Source: Actinomycetota bacterium
Lineage (GTDB): Bacteria > Actinomycetota > Acidimicrobiia > Acidimicrobiales > Ilumatobacteraceae
DNA length: 34,426 nt
Direction of reading: 5' to 3'
Assembly (NCBI GenBank): GCA_009711295.1
Contig: WLST01000012.1
Coordinates: 1 to 34,426, forward strand
The position numbers were made by a program, and so were the translations under genes. The notes under the pieces are model-generated. The model saw nothing but the letters and a program-made list of their open reading frames with translations, searched no databases and was not told the DNA's origin. Within the stretch, counting starts at the first letter, position 1. Each line of letters opens with the position of its first letter. Positions 9,216-18,439 of the stretch are shown in pieces.

Positions 9216-10652
9216 CTAACGCAATTTGATGGAATTCCACAAGGCGTCGAGTTCCTCAAGTGAGGCTTTTGTCATATCGATGCCGCGTTCTGTGGCTAAA
9301 GCCTGGACTGCTTCCACGCGACCTTGGAATTTTCGCGACGCACTGCGCAGGGCAACTTCAGCATCGAGACCAAGGTGCCGCGCCACATTGACCACGGAAA
9401 AGAGCAGGTCACCTAACTCCATGCCAACAACATCGGGGTCGGCTCCCGCCATTGCCTCGTGCAGTTCGTTGGTCTCCTCGTGAATTTTTTGTAACGGGCC
9501 TTCAACATCTGGCCAGTCGAAGCCCACCTTGGAAGCTTTTTTCTGTAGTTGCTGTGCGTAGAGCAGTGACGGCCCAGACTGCACGACTCCGTCGAAAATG
9601 CCAGTGCGCTCCGGCTTTTCAAGTTTTTTGATGGCATCCCAGTTGGTGCTGACCTGATCGGACGTGTCGGCAGTGACGTTGGCAAAAACATGTGGATGAC
9701 GCCGAACGAGTTTGTCATGCACTGTGCGAGCAATATCGGCAATGGTGAAGCGGCCTTCTTCTTCTGCGATTGCTGCGTGGAACTCCACTTGATACAACAA
9801 GTCCCCGAGTTCTTCTATGAGATTGTCGTCGGTAGTTGGGTCGTCTACTTGTAACGCTTGAAGCGCATCAACTACTTCGTAGGTCTCTTCAATGAGATAA
9901 CGAATGAGAGATTCATGTGTTTGCTCTTGATCCCACGGACACTGTTCGCGCAGCGTGCGGGCAAGTTGGTGCAAGTTCACCAGTTCGCCAGCAACAGGTT
10001 CAGCGAGGCGAGGAATATACAAACTAGTGAGATGGTCGGCCTCAATAACTCGATCTATTTCCGACCACGTTGTATAAACAATGTTTTCGTCGTCAAGACC
10101 TACGTGATGCAATAACACAACCGGCGTATTGGCAGGCTCAGACTCTGCGGCAAGTTTGATATCGGAGAGCACCCAGTTTGCATGGCAGTGGGCCACGAGG
10201 AATGGTCCGTGGTCGCCGGCGGTTTGTTGAGCAAAGAGGTGACCATCGATGAGTCGTACATTGCTGTCGATGGGGTCGATGCCTAATGCTGCCCATGAGC
10301 AGTCGAGAAAAGAGACTGCTGCAAAAACTTCAACCTCTACGTCTTTGTGCTGACGCAATAATTGAACACTGCGTTCGAGCACGGAAGGTGAACCAGGAAC
10401 GGCATAGAGAACCGTGTTGTGTTGGTGGGCCGCCTCAACGAGCAGTTCAGCAATCTGTGCGTATACCTCATCGAAAGTGACAGCTGAATCGTAGAGATGG
10501 TCGAACGACTGTGCATCGGGAAGGAGATGTGCTGACGGATGTTGCGTTGTGCGTAAAAACCGGTGCGGAATCTGACTGATTGCAGTGAGTGTTGCCGATG
10601 TGACAAGTCCGGGGTCACCAGGGCCGAGACCAACAACGCAGATGCGAGGCAT
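9216..10652 (-). CDS. mazG: YabN-type fusion: tetrapyrrole methylase-like domain + MazG nucleotide pyrophosphohydrolase
   Basis: This 478-residue two-domain protein has an N-terminal part (1 to about 225) that is a tetrapyrrole (SAM-dependent) methylase fold with the glycine-rich motif VGLGPGDPGLVT at 7-18. The substrate of this domain is not known in YabN proteins. The C-terminal part (about 226-478) is MazG, which hydrolyses nucleoside triphosphates to monophosphates and pyrophosphate as house-cleaning. Seen here are CPWDQEQTHESL at 238-249 and the metal-binding EETYE (255-259) with ELGD (281-284). A second MazG-like half near 390-420 (EETNELHEA...ELGDLLFSVVN) gives the usual tandem arrangement. 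It starts 3 bases after the lipoprotein gene and sits 9 bases ahead of eno. Confidence 0.93.
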   Translation of the reverse strand: MPRICVVGLGPGDPGLVTSATLTAISQIPHRFLRTTQHPSAHLLPDAQSFDHLYDSAVTFDEVYAQIAELLVEAAHQHNTVLYAVPGSPSVLERSVQLLRQHKDVEVEVFAAVSFLDCSWAALGIDPIDSNVRLIDGHLFAQQTAGDHGPFLVAHCHANWVLSDIKLAAESEPANTPVVLLHHVGLDDENIVYTTWSEIDRVIEADHLTSLYIPRLAEPVAGELVNLHQLARTLREQCPWDQEQTHESLIRYLIEETYEVVDALQALQVDDPTTDDNLIEELGDLLYQVEFHAAIAEEEGRFTIADIARTVHDKLVRRHPHVFANVTADTSDQVSTNWDAIKKLEKPERTGIFDGVVQSGPSLLYAQQLQKKASKVGFDWPDVEGPLQKIHEETNELHEAMAGADPDVVGMELGDLLFSVVNVARHLGLDAEVALRSASRKFQGRVEAVQALATERGIDMTKASLEELDALWNSIKLR

Positions 10653-10655
10653 TAA

Positions 10656-11579
10656 TTACTTGGCAACAATCGATGCTGTAGCAGGGTTCCAACGGCCATA
10701 GGCGGGGTCAACAGAAATAGGTGAGTTGGTGACATGGCCAGTTGCCAAGAGTGGGCCAGGGGCTGACTTTACGAATGCAATAACGTCTTTTGCCACATCG
10801 GCGAAAGGTGCTACCAAGATGACGTGGTAGCCAAAGCTCGATTGCACTGGGCCGTAAGGAGTTCCGGCCTTTGCGGCAATTGCTCCTGCAGTAAAGAGTG
10901 GGTCGAAGTTTGCCTGGTAGTCGAGAAGCGACATGCAGCGTGAGGCAACACCCTTGGCGTCTTCACCTGAAATGCGGCCCCCCGTTTTCTTCGCGGCAGA
11001 CTCGGTGGAATATTTCGCCGCGAGTTTTGCGAAGTCGCCACCTTTGTTGAGTTCGGACAGAACTTTTGTCGCTGTACTTTTTTCCTTTGTCAAAATGTGA
11101 CTGGCACACATCACTCCGGTCAGCGACGGGTTTTCTTCATACATCTTCTTGATGTCGGCATCGGTTGGTGCACTCAATGCTTGCACTGCTGCAGTTTCAG
11201 CATTCAAGTTAATGATGAGATTCTGCAGCGCGGGGGTGAGGGTCTTAAATTTCTCATCGGCGATTCCGTCGGCAACCTTTTTCAGCTGTGCTGCAGTGAC
11301 TGGCTTTCCCATACTCTCCAAGAAAACTTTGTAGTCGTTCTCTTTGATGATTGCAGTCAAGATGCTGCGCACATCGTCGCCCGCGGCAATGCCATCTGGC
11401 ATGTTCAGCTGTCCAATTTTTGAGAACTCATTAATGAATCCTTCAAAAGATTCTTGGCTAATAGATACGCCGTTCACAGTTGCTGCTGTAGAGGCCTTCG
11501 GAATGGTGTTGCATGCCGTGAGGCCAACAAGTAGGGCGCCAGCAATGAGCGATGTACGGAGGGTTGAAATGCGAGTCAC
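10656..11579 (-). CDS. SurA/PpiC-like peptidyl-prolyl isomerase lipoprotein
   Basis: This 307-residue exported foldase-like protein has a signal peptide ending in the lipobox LTAC (20-23), so Cys23 is predicted to be lipidated and anchored outside the membrane. A SurA-like N-terminal helical region (about 33-145) starts VNGVSISQESFEGFINEF. A parvulin domain (about 153-258) follows with CASHILTKEK, GGDFAKLAAKYS and the closing FGYHVILV. It would help secreted proteins fold. The GTG start comes 30 bases after mfd. The position between mfd and mazG matches other actinobacteria, where a lipoprotein foldase gene often lies here. The isomerase active site is only partly conserved by eye. Confidence 0.88.
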   Translation of the reverse strand: MTRISTLRTSLIAGALLVGLTACNTIPKASTAATVNGVSISQESFEGFINEFSKIGQLNMPDGIAAGDDVRSILTAIIKENDYKVFLESMGKPVTAAQLKKVADGIADEKFKTLTPALQNLIINLNAETAAVQALSAPTDADIKKMYEENPSLTGVMCASHILTKEKSTATKVLSELNKGGDFAKLAAKYSTESAAKKTGGRISGEDAKGVASRCMSLLDYQANFDPLFTAGAIAAKAGTPYGPVQSSFGYHVILVAPFADVAKDVIAFVKSAPGPLLATGHVTNSPISVDPAYGRWNPATASIVAK

Positions 11580-11609
11580 GGGGAAACTTTACTGCGCAGA
11601 GGCAAGGAG

Positions 11610-14600
11610 TTACTGATCTGCGAAGAGTTCAGCCAGAAGTTCTTGGAGGTCGTACACCACCTGGTCGTTGTTGGTTCCTTTGCGATTCTGCGGGGGCCCT
11701 TGTAGAGGCACCACGAGTTGTTTTGCATCTTCGCGGTACGACATTCCCTTGAATTTTCCTGTTCGCGAGAGGCGTTGCACAGCCATTTGCTGGCTATTTT
11801 TCAATTCCACCGGCGAGATGCGAGCGGTATTCATCATGACTGTGAGTTCTTTGATGCTGTAGGTATGGCACGCGGCGCGCAGAGTGCCGACTGCGAGAAG
11901 GATGTCGGCTTGGTGAGGAAGTGGACCAAAACGGTCGAGCCATTCGCGTCGGACATCTTCCACTTCTTCAAAGGTTTTCACTTCGCTGAGGCGGCGGTAC
12001 GCCTCGAGCCTGAGATCTTCTGTTGGCACGTAGTCATTGGGGAGGAATGCCGAGACTTGAATATCGAGTTTCAGCTCACTTGGAGCCTCAATGGGTTCGC
12101 CTTTCATCTCGGCAACCACTTCAGTAACCATTTGGCAATAGAGGTCGTAACCAACCGCAGCAATATGGCCGCTTTGTGCCTCACCCAAAATATTTCCTGC
12201 GCCGCGAATTTCTAGGTCGCGCATGGCAATTTTAAACCCACTACCTAATTCAGTTGCTTCGCCAATAGCGCGTAACCGTTCATAGGCATCTTCGCTCAGC
12301 ACTTTGTCGCGTGGGTGGAACAGGTACGCATAGGCGCGTTGCCCACTGCGTCCTACACGCCCACGTAGTTGGTGCAACTGTCCAAGACCCAGCAGGTCTG
12401 CTCGTTCAACAACCAAAGTGTTCACCGTGGGCATATCGATGCCGCTCTCAATGATGGTGGTGCACACAAGCACATCGAAGTTGCCCTGCCAAAAATCAAT
12501 AACAATTTGTTCAAGTGAACTTTCATCCATTTGACCGTGGGCTACAGCTATGCGTGCTTCTGGCACGAGTTCACGTAGTTCCGCAGCACGTTCATCGATG
12601 GATTGAACGCGGTTATGCACCCAAAATACTTGGCCCTCACGGAGCAGTTCTCGACGAATGGCTTCAACGGCAAGGCGCTTATCGAGTTCACCAACATAAG
12701 TGAGGATGGGTTGGCGGTCGGCGGGGGGAGTTTGCAAAAGAGAGAGGTCTCGAATGCCCACCAAGCTCATTTCGAGTGTGCGTGGAATAGGAGTGGCACT
12801 CAATGTAAGTACGTCGACGTTATGACGCATCTTTTTCATGGTTTCTTTATGCTGCACACCAAAGCGTTGTTCTTCGTCAACAACAAGCAAGCCAAGATCT
12901 TTGAATTTGATGTTGTCTTGCAAAAGGCGATGCGTGCCAATGACGCAGTCCGTTTCGCCCGATGCAAGTGACGCAATAATTTTCTTTGCCTCACTTGCAG
13001 TTTGAAAACGCGACAGCACTTCAACCTGAATAGGGAAACCTGCAAAACGCTCTGAGAATGTGTTGCCGTGTTGTGAAGCGAGCAATGTGGTGGGGGCAAG
13101 TACCGCTACCTGCTTGCCATCTTGTATGGCCTTAAAGGCAGCGCGAATAGCCACTTCGGTTTTGCCAAAACCCACATCACCACACACCAGGCGGTCCATG
13201 GGTGTGGCGCGCTCCATGTCGCTTTTAATTTCAGCAATTGCTGTGCGTTGGTCGGGAGTTTCCGCGAAAGGAAAGGAACCTTCCATTTCATGTTGCCAAG
13301 GGGTGTCTGGCGAGAATGCGTGACCTTCTGCAGTGACGCGGCGCTGATACAAGACCACAAGTTCTTGGGCGATTTCCTGAACCGCAGACTGCACACGTGA
13401 TTTTGCACGCGCGAAATCGGAGCCGCCCAAGCGATGCATCGCAGGTGTTTCACCACCCACATATTGCCGAATGGAATCAATTTGGTCGGTTGGCACGTAG
13501 AGCTTGTCGCCACCCTTGTATGCAAGCAGTAAGTAATCGCGTTGCGCTCCGCCAATAGCACGACTTACCAGGCCTTCAAATTTGCCCACGCCATGGTGGT
13601 AATGAACAACGTAATCACCAGATTTGAGATCTTGGAACGTGGAACCAGCTGTGCGTGGGCGTGCTCTGCGTGGTGTGCGACGCCTTCCTGTGAGGTCGGA
13701 CTCGGTGATGAGGGCGACATGTGCGCTTGGCATATAAGCGCCAAAGTGCATTCGGGCCGTTGCAATATAAATTGCGGGTGGCAACTCTGGTTGTTTGAGC
13801 GTGCTGACAGAGTCGAGCAAAACAACATCGGCGCCACCCTGTTTCAAGCTTTCGGTGAGGCGCTCGCGCGACATGTCGGTATCGGCGAGAACAAATACCC
13901 GGTTCTTTTCGCGAACGAGTTCAGCAAGGCGCGTCACAATGATGCTGGCATCGCCAGAGAGTGGGCCCCACCCAGAAGCATTGAACCCAGGTATTGCATC
14001 GTGCACTTCGGCATCACTTGCCGCAAGCAGATGAAAAGTAGGAAGTTGCTCGGCACCTGCAAGCACTGCATCGGGGTCGGCATGCAGGCGAGGGAAATTG
14101 ATTTCGTTTCCGGGCTCATTCAGCCTGCCCCATGTACTTGCTAGAGCCTTTGCAAGGTCTGCCTCTTCGGCCAAAATGTCGAGCCCACGATCGCGAATGC
14201 GTCGAGGCTCAACGAGAACCAAACGCACATCGTTGCTTTCATTGATAGCGCTTAATTCAGAGAGCAAAGTGTCACCTGCGGAAAACCACGGGAGCCAACT
14301 TTCCATGCCGTCGAAAACTTGTGCCTCACTGAATCGTTCCCAGTGCTCGCGTCCCCATGGTTCACTTGAAATAAGCTGAGTAGCAGTGGCGCGAATGGTG
14401 TCGTCAACGAGAAGTTCGCGCGCGGGGTGAATCCATATTTCCGTGAGGTCGCCTTCACTGCGTTGGTCGTTCACGTTGAAAGTAACGAGACGCTCTACTT
14501 CATCGCCCCACAATTCAATACGGACGGGGGTGTCGGCGGTAGAAGGAAAAACGTCAACAATTGCGCCACGGCGTGCAACGTGTCCACGTAATTCAACGAG

Positions 14601-15104
14601 GTCTTCACGGCGATACCCGATGGTGACAAGGTCTGACATCAACGCATCAGGGTCGATAGTCATTCCCACTTTGATGTGCAAGGGCCATGGGTAGTTGGTG
14701 GTGATGTTTGGCTGTGGTGCAACTTTTTGCAACAGTGCGCGTGCCCCGGCAACAACAATGCGCGGGCGATGTTCGGGAGTGCGCAAACGCCACAGCGCTT
14801 CCATGCGTTTTCCCATAGTTTCCACATTGGGGCTGATGCGTTCAAAGGGAAGTGTTTCCCATGCGGGGTAGAGCACCACATCGTTTGCTGGCAAGTACAC
14901 CTGGAGGTCGTCAACAAGCTGTGCGGCAGCTGAGCCTGTTGAAGTAGCAACCACGAAGGTTGCATGTGGGTGCAGTGAAGCCATTGCGCCAAGTACAACG
15001 GCGCGAGCAACTTCGGGGCAACCAAGAGTTCCGTTCTTGCCTGTGAATGCACCGGCAACCGTGGGGTCTTGTGCGACAAGTGCAGGGATGCGATGCAAAT
15101 TCAC
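11610..15104 (-). CDS. mfd: Transcription-repair coupling factor
   Basis: This 1164-residue DNA translocase removes stalled RNA polymerase and recruits UvrA. Domains in order: UvrB-homology region (about 35-200), an intermediate region, the RNA-polymerase-interacting CarD-like domain (about 494-560, [19 protein letters not shown]), and the RecG-like motor. The motor has Walker [10 protein letters not shown] at 642-650, the DEEQ box at 743-746, and the SATPIPRTL motif soon after; the C-terminal TRCF domain follows. Length is normal. The GTG start overlaps the pth TGA stop by 4 bases, so the two are probably co-translated. No interruptions. Confidence 0.98.
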   Translation of the reverse strand: MNLHRIPALVAQDPTVAGAFTGKNGTLGCPEVARAVVLGAMASLHPHATFVVATSTGSAAAQLVDDLQVYLPANDVVLYPAWETLPFERISPNVETMGKRMEALWRLRTPEHRPRIVVAGARALLQKVAPQPNITTNYPWPLHIKVGMTIDPDALMSDLVTIGYRREDLVELRGHVARRGAIVDVFPSTADTPVRIELWGDEVERLVTFNVNDQRSEGDLTEIWIHPARELLVDDTIRATATQLISSEPWGREHWERFSEAQVFDGMESWLPWFSAGDTLLSELSAINESNDVRLVLVEPRRIRDRGLDILAEEADLAKALASTWGRLNEPGNEINFPRLHADPDAVLAGAEQLPTFHLLAASDAEVHDAIPGFNASGWGPLSGDASIIVTRLAELVREKNRVFVLADTDMSRERLTESLKQGGADVVLLDSVSTLKQPELPPAIYIATARMHFGAYMPSAHVALITESDLTGRRRTPRRARPRTAGSTFQDLKSGDYVVHYHHGVGKFEGLVSRAIGGAQRDYLLLAYKGGDKLYVPTDQIDSIRQYVGGETPAMHRLGGSDFARAKSRVQSAVQEIAQELVVLYQRRVTAEGHAFSPDTPWQHEMEGSFPFAETPDQRTAIAEIKSDMERATPMDRLVCGDVGFGKTEVAIRAAFKAIQDGKQVAVLAPTTLLASQHGNTFSERFAGFPIQVEVLSRFQTASEAKKIIASLASGETDCVIGTHRLLQDNIKFKDLGLLVVDEEQRFGVQHKETMKKMRHNVDVLTLSATPIPRTLEMSLVGIRDLSLLQTPPADRQPILTYVGELDKRLAVEAIRRELLREGQVFWVHNRVQSIDERAAELRELVPEARIAVAHGQMDESSLEQIVIDFWQGNFDVLVCTTIIESGIDMPTVNTLVVERADLLGLGQLHQLRGRVGRSGQRAYAYLFHPRDKVLSEDAYERLRAIGEATELGSGFKIAMRDLEIRGAGNILGEAQSGHIAAVGYDLYCQMVTEVVAEMKGEPIEAPSELKLDIQVSAFLPNDYVPTEDLRLEAYRRLSEVKTFEEVEDVRREWLDRFGPLPHQADILLAVGTLRAACHTYSIKELTVMMNTARISPVELKNSQQMAVQRLSRTGKFKGMSYREDAKQLVVPLQGPPQNRKGTNNDQVVYDLQELLAELFADQ

Positions 15105-15700
15105 GAAGTAGCCGTGTTATACGTATTCATTGTTACTGCGCTTCCACGCAAAATAAAAGATTCCACAACGTCTGCTGCAATAACAACTGCTGCGTCAAGC
15201 ACAACGCGATCTGCTGGGCCAACCTTACGAAGTACATGGTCTGCGCCTTCATCGGCTGAGGGAGGCTTGCCCACGCCGATGCGCACGCGTGCGTAGTCTT
15301 GCGTTGACAGGTGTGACGTAATAGAGCGGAGCCCGTTGTGCCCAGCGAGGCCTCCACCTACTTTTGCCCGCACCACACCAGGCTCAAGGTCGAGTTCATC
15401 GTGAACAATAATGAGTTGAGCAATGTCGGAATCAAATTTCAAGTTGTGCCGTTTCATGAGGAGCCGCACTGCTTGGCCCGATTCATTCATGAAAGTAGTG
15501 GGAACAGCAAAGACCACTTTGTGATCGTTGCCGGCAACATCGCGCAATGTAGTTTCACCCACACTTGCTTTGTCTTTACCCTCGCGCAGAGAAACATTCC
15601 ACCTGCGGCATAACTCGTCAATGGCACACTGGCCAACATTGTGGCGCGTTTGTTCGTACTTTTTACCGGGGTTACCGAGCCCAACGACGAGCCACAACAT
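15101..15700 (-). CDS. pth: Peptidyl-tRNA hydrolase
   Basis: This 199-residue enzyme releases peptides from tRNAs that dropped off ribosomes. Key residues are present: Asn10 in GLGNPG, catalytic His20 in TRHNVG, Asn72 in TTFMNESG, Asp101 in VHDELDL, and the GGGLAGHNGLRS loop. Length is normal. It starts 15 bases after the rplY stop and overlaps mfd by 4 bases. The rplY-pth-mfd order is standard in actinobacteria. Confidence 0.97.
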   Translation of the reverse strand: MLWLVVGLGNPGKKYEQTRHNVGQCAIDELCRRWNVSLREGKDKASVGETTLRDVAGNDHKVVFAVPTTFMNESGQAVRLLMKRHNLKFDSDIAQLIIVHDELDLEPGVVRAKVGGGLAGHNGLRSITSHLSTQDYARVRIGVGKPPSADEGADHVLRKVGPADRVVLDAAVVIAADVVESFILRGSAVTMNTYNTATS

Positions 15701-15715
15701 AAATGAACTGTGTGA

Positions 15716-16339
15716 TTACGACGCAGCAGGTGCATCGCCTGCAGGTGCTGCAGGATCGACAGCGGCAGGACGAGCAGCCTCGACGCGTGAAGTAAGAACA
15801 GTAACAACGGCCATTTCAGGATCGCCCACAGCAACAGCGCCCTTTGGCAATGCAACTTGGTCGAGGCGGATGACGTCGTGAATGGTCATGTTGGTGATGT
15901 CGATGACAATTTCGTTCGGCATAGCAGCAGGTGTGGTGCGAATTTCAATGCTGTCGACTGCAGGGTCGACCATTGCGCCTTCAGCGATAACTGCCTTTGC
16001 GGTACCTTCGAGACGAATAGGAACGCTCACAACAATTTCTTCCGACATGTTGATTTGCTGGAAGTCGATGTGGCTCACTGTGCGACGCACTGGGTGGCGC
16101 TGGAGTTCTTTCACGATGGCGGGGTAGCTCTTGCCATCAACAGTGAGATCGAGAATGGTGTTGAAACCGGCAGGGCCTGACAATGCAACGCGCAAGTCGC
16201 GACGAGCAACCGACAAAGAAATGGGGCTCATGCCGTGGCCGTAAAGAACGCCAGGGATGACGTCGGTGCCGCGCAAGCGACGTGAGGCGGCGCTACCTGT
16301 GGTGCGGCCAATTTCTGCAGAGAGTGTTGTATTTGCCAT
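15716..16339 (-). CDS. rplY: 50S ribosomal protein bL25 (Ctc/TL5 form)
   Basis: This 207-residue long-form bL25 binds 5S rRNA. The N-terminal L25 domain (about 1-92) includes SRRLRGTDVIPGVLYGHG and the closing VSHIDFQQI. The TL5 C-terminal beta domain (about 95-185) has the family-like PNEIVIDITNMTIHDVIRL. An Ala/Pro-rich tail ends the protein. The ATG at 16339 is supported by AGGAG ten bases upstream. The reading frame continues upstream to 16468, but that part overlaps prs and has no family similarity. A 97-base gap precedes it, containing a small ATGGG/CCCAT hairpin (16373-16385) of unknown meaning. Confidence 0.96.
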   Translation of the reverse strand: MANTTLSAEIGRTTGSAASRRLRGTDVIPGVLYGHGMSPISLSVARRDLRVALSGPAGFNTILDLTVDGKSYPAIVKELQRHPVRRTVSHIDFQQINMSEEIVVSVPIRLEGTAKAVIAEGAMVDPAVDSIEIRTTPAAMPNEIVIDITNMTIHDVIRLDQVALPKGAVAVGDPEMAVVTVLTSRVEAARPAAVDPAAPAGDAPAAS

Positions 16340-16436
16340 GGTCGGCTCCTGGCTGGTGTGGGAAATGATGAGATGGGCTGCCCATTCAGATGAAGAACAG
16401 CCGGTATTGGAGTGTATGGGGGCGCAATAGGGAAAC

Positions 16437-17468
16437 CTACGCCTGATTTTCCCCATCGAACAGTTCACTCACGCTGGTTTCGTCAAAAACGGCGGCTAAG
16501 GCGTCGGCAATGATTTTGGCGACCGACAGAACCTCAATTTTGGCGAGGCGCTTCTCGGGAGGCAGCGGAAGGGTGTTGGTGAGTACCACGCGCGAGATGG
16601 GGCTCTTTTCGAGACGCTCACAGGCTGGGCCCGACAACACGCCGTGGGTGGCCATTGCCCACACTTCGGTGGCACCACGCTCGAGAAGGAGTTCGGCGGC
16701 CGAACAAATGGTGCCGCCAGTATCGATCATGTCGTCGGTGAGGATGCAGAGACGTCCTTCCACCTCACCAATGACTTCTTTTGCCTCAGCAATGTTTGTG
16801 GTGCCCTTCGGACGGCGCTTGTTAATGAACGCAACGTCGGCATTTTTGTCGGAGAGATGTTGAGCGAATCGTTCAGCAACTTTCACGCGACCAGCATCGG
16901 GAGAAACAATGACCATTCCTTCGCCGGCATTTGCGCGCACGTAACGCTCCAACACGGGCAATGCCGTGAGGTGGTCTACTGGCCCATCGAAGAAGCCCTG
17001 AATTTGTCCGCTGTGCAAATCGATAGAGATCATTCGCCCTGCGCCTGCTGCGCGGAACATGTCTGCAATTAAGCGTGCTGTAATGGGTTCGCGGCCTTCT
17101 GCTTTGCGATCTTGACGTGCGTAACCATAAAAAGGACACACTGCAGTAATGCGTTTTGCCGATGCGCGATACGCAGCATCAATCATGATGAGTTGTTCCA
17201 TGATGGAGTCGTTAATGGAATAACCGTTTGCGCCGTAATGCGTTTGCATTACAAAAACATCACCACCGCGAATACTGTCGGCATAACGCGGGCGAATTTC
17301 ACCGTTAGAAAATTCAACAATGTTTGCATCGCCAAGTCGAATGCCTAAGTGTTCAGAAACTTCAGCAGCAAGTTCTGGATGTGTGCGTCCAGTAAAGAGC
17401 GACAGTCGCTTAGTAGTGACTTTGTCCATGTTGAACTGGTTGCTTGACTGGCTGCTGGATTTTTTCAT
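16437..17468 (-). CDS. prs: Ribose-phosphate pyrophosphokinase
   Basis: This enzyme makes PRPP from ribose 5-phosphate and ATP for nucleotide, histidine and tryptophan synthesis. Counting from the family-like Met at 17429 (330 residues): FTGRTHPEL at 12-20, the flexible catalytic loop YGYARQDRK at 101-109, DLHSGQIQGFF at 137-147, and the PRPP-binding loop DDMIDTGGT at 232-240. Two starts are plausible. The ATG at 17468 adds a 13-residue Ser/Gln/Asn-rich lead and has GGAG nearby, but that GGAG is inside the tRNA-Gln acceptor arm. The ATG at 17429 matches the usual protein length but has no ribosome-binding site. The open frame running further to 17528 overlaps the tRNA gene and is rejected. 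It is probably co-transcribed with the tRNA. Confidence 0.95.
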   Translation of the reverse strand: MKKSSSQSSNQFNMDKVTTKRLSLFTGRTHPELAAEVSEHLGIRLGDANIVEFSNGEIRPRYADSIRGGDVFVMQTHYGANGYSINDSIMEQLIMIDAAYRASAKRITAVCPFYGYARQDRKAEGREPITARLIADMFRAAGAGRMISIDLHSGQIQGFFDGPVDHLTALPVLERYVRANAGEGMVIVSPDAGRVKVAERFAQHLSDKNADVAFINKRRPKGTTNIAEAKEVIGEVEGRLCILTDDMIDTGGTICSAAELLLERGATEVWAMATHGVLSGPACERLEKSPISRVVLTNTLPLPPEKRLAKIEVLSVAKIIADALAAVFDETSVSELFDGENQA

Positions 17469-17471
17469 GTG

Positions 17472-17542
17472 CTCCGGGGAGAGGACTCGAACCCCTATAT
17501 ACGGGACCAAAACCCGTTGTCCTGCCATTGAACGACCCCGGA
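17472..17542 (-). tRNA. tRNA-Gln (anticodon TTG)
   Basis: Read on the minus strand, TCCGGGG pairs with CCCCGGA to form a full acceptor stem. The D stem is GTTC/GGAC. The anticodon arm is ACGGG-TTTTGGT-CCCGT with anticodon TTG (reads CAA/CAG glutamine). The T arm is AGGGG-TTCGAGT-CCTCT. Discriminator base is G. The total is 71 bases. CCA is not encoded, since CAC follows the discriminator. The 3' end is 3 bases from the upstream possible start of prs. Confidence 0.95.
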
Positions 17543-17555
17543 AGGATCAACCCCT

Positions 17556-17585
17556 ACGGTAGCGGATTTTCTTTTTTGCCGACAA
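17556..17585 (-). promoter_or_regulatory. probable promoter of tRNA-Gln (and prs)
   Basis: On the minus strand, TTGTCG (complement of 17580-17585) is followed after 18 bases by TACCGT (complement of 17556-17561), 13 bases ahead of the tRNA 5' end. The spacing and TAnnnT form fit a housekeeping sigma-factor promoter. With no gap for another promoter between the tRNA and prs, it may also drive prs. Confidence 0.45.
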
Positions 17586-17607
17586 AACCGATAGCGTCTC
17601 CAGTCTT

Positions 17608-17700
17608 ATGGGTTCTCTGATCAAAAAACGCCGCAAGCGCATGCGCAAGAAGAAGCACAAAAAAATGCTACGTCGTACGCGCCATCAACGTCGTAAATAG
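17608..17700 (+). CDS. 30-residue ribosomal protein bS22-type (AURKAIP1/COX24 domain)
   Basis: This tiny, extremely basic protein begins MGSLIKKRRKRMRKKKHKK and ends RRTRHQRRK. Of 30 residues, more than half are Lys, Arg or His. It matches the actinobacterial bS22 pattern (MGSxIKKRRKRMxKKKHRKLLxRTRxQRRK), a small-subunit ribosomal protein seen in mycobacterial ribosome structures. There is no Shine-Dalgarno sequence before the ATG, so a leaderless mRNA is plausible. It is transcribed divergently from tRNA-Gln. Its TAG stop (17698-17700) touches the stop codon of convergent ispE (17701-17703) with no gap. Confidence 0.9.
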   Translation: MGSLIKKRRKRMRKKKHKKMLRRTRHQRRK

Positions 17701-18435
17701 CTAATTTGCTGTCCTGGTACATATCACTGTCGCTTCTGGCAGTGCTTCTGCCAACCACGGAAAAGCACCACGGAGAAACCACGTTGAGCCGCTTCCGGCC
17801 AAAGTTGGGGTACTTCCTGCTACGTCGCTAATTTTGTCGCGCCACCGCACTAAGCGGGGCTCGGCCACTAAAGCTGCGGGTTCGAGGTCGTTCACACCGT
17901 GTGGACCCTCGTTGCCGCGGGGCCCGTCGAGGGCATCCCAAGTGGCGTAGACCTTGGGGGTCGAGACCCCGAATGGGGGAATCACCAGGGTGATGTCGAG
18001 TGGCTCAAAGGAAAGTGGGGTAAGAACTTCGCCTATTCCTTCCACTCGTGCCCGGCCGCCGTGCATACAAAAGGGAATATCAGCCCCCAGTTGAGAGGCA
18101 GCCTGCAGGTTGGTGAATGACGCCCATCGCAAAACTGCCGCAGCATCGGTGGAGCCACCACCCAAGCCACCACCATGGGGAATGTTTTTGGTGAGATGAA
18201 CGTGAGCACTGCGCTGCGCAAGCGTGAGTGCGCGTAGTACAAGATTGTTTGCGTCGTTGGTGAGCCCGTCACTGAAGGGACCATCGATGTTAAGCGAGCT
18301 TGGCCCATTGCATTCTTCAAAAGTGATGTTGTCTGCCAAGTCGAGTGACACCATTTCGGCGTTAATGAGGTGAAAGCCGTCGGTGCGCACACCGGTAACA
18401 CGCAAGTTGAGCGTGAGTTTTGCAGGAGCTTTCAT
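17701..18435 (-). CDS. ispE: 4-diphosphocytidyl-2-C-methyl-D-erythritol kinase
   Basis: This 244-residue GHMP kinase of the MEP isoprenoid pathway phosphorylates CDP-methylerythritol. Visible features: catalytic-type Lys6 in APAKLTLNL, the ATP-binding loop PHGGGLGGGST at 86-96, the catalytic-type Asp119 in LGADIPF, and a C-terminal GHMP motif near LAGSGSTWF. At 244 residues it is shorter than most IspE proteins (about 280-300), with reduced loops. The ATG at 18435 gives the family-typical N terminus; the frame extends to a GTG at 18462, which overlaps rsmA and is less likely. It follows rsmA by 4 bases, the usual actinobacterial order. Confidence 0.93.
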   Translation of the reverse strand: MKAPAKLTLNLRVTGVRTDGFHLINAEMVSLDLADNITFEECNGPSSLNIDGPFSDGLTNDANNLVLRALTLAQRSAHVHLTKNIPHGGGLGGGSTDAAAVLRWASFTNLQAASQLGADIPFCMHGGRARVEGIGEVLTPLSFEPLDITLVIPPFGVSTPKVYATWDALDGPRGNEGPHGVNDLEPAALVAEPRLVRWRDKISDVAGSTPTLAGSGSTWFLRGAFPWLAEALPEATVICTRTAN

Positions 18436-18439
18436 GTTT

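Noticed and set aside
12836-13561. Long minus- and plus-strand frames inside mfd
   Set aside because: They overlap the conserved motor domain in other frames, have no start signals and show compositional shadow patterns rich in His, Ser and Cys.
16373-16385. ATGGG-CTG-CCCAT hairpin in the rplY leader as a terminator or ribosomal-protein autoregulatory site
   Set aside because: The stem is only five pairs, there is no T-run, and it does not resemble a known r-protein leader; too weak to call.
16340-16468. N-terminal extension of rplY
   Set aside because: It overlaps the prs end and includes the Shine-Dalgarno of the real start; the sequence is not L25-like.
17469-17528. Upstream extension of the prs reading frame to 17528
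   Set aside because: It runs through the tRNA-Gln gene and has no family similarity.
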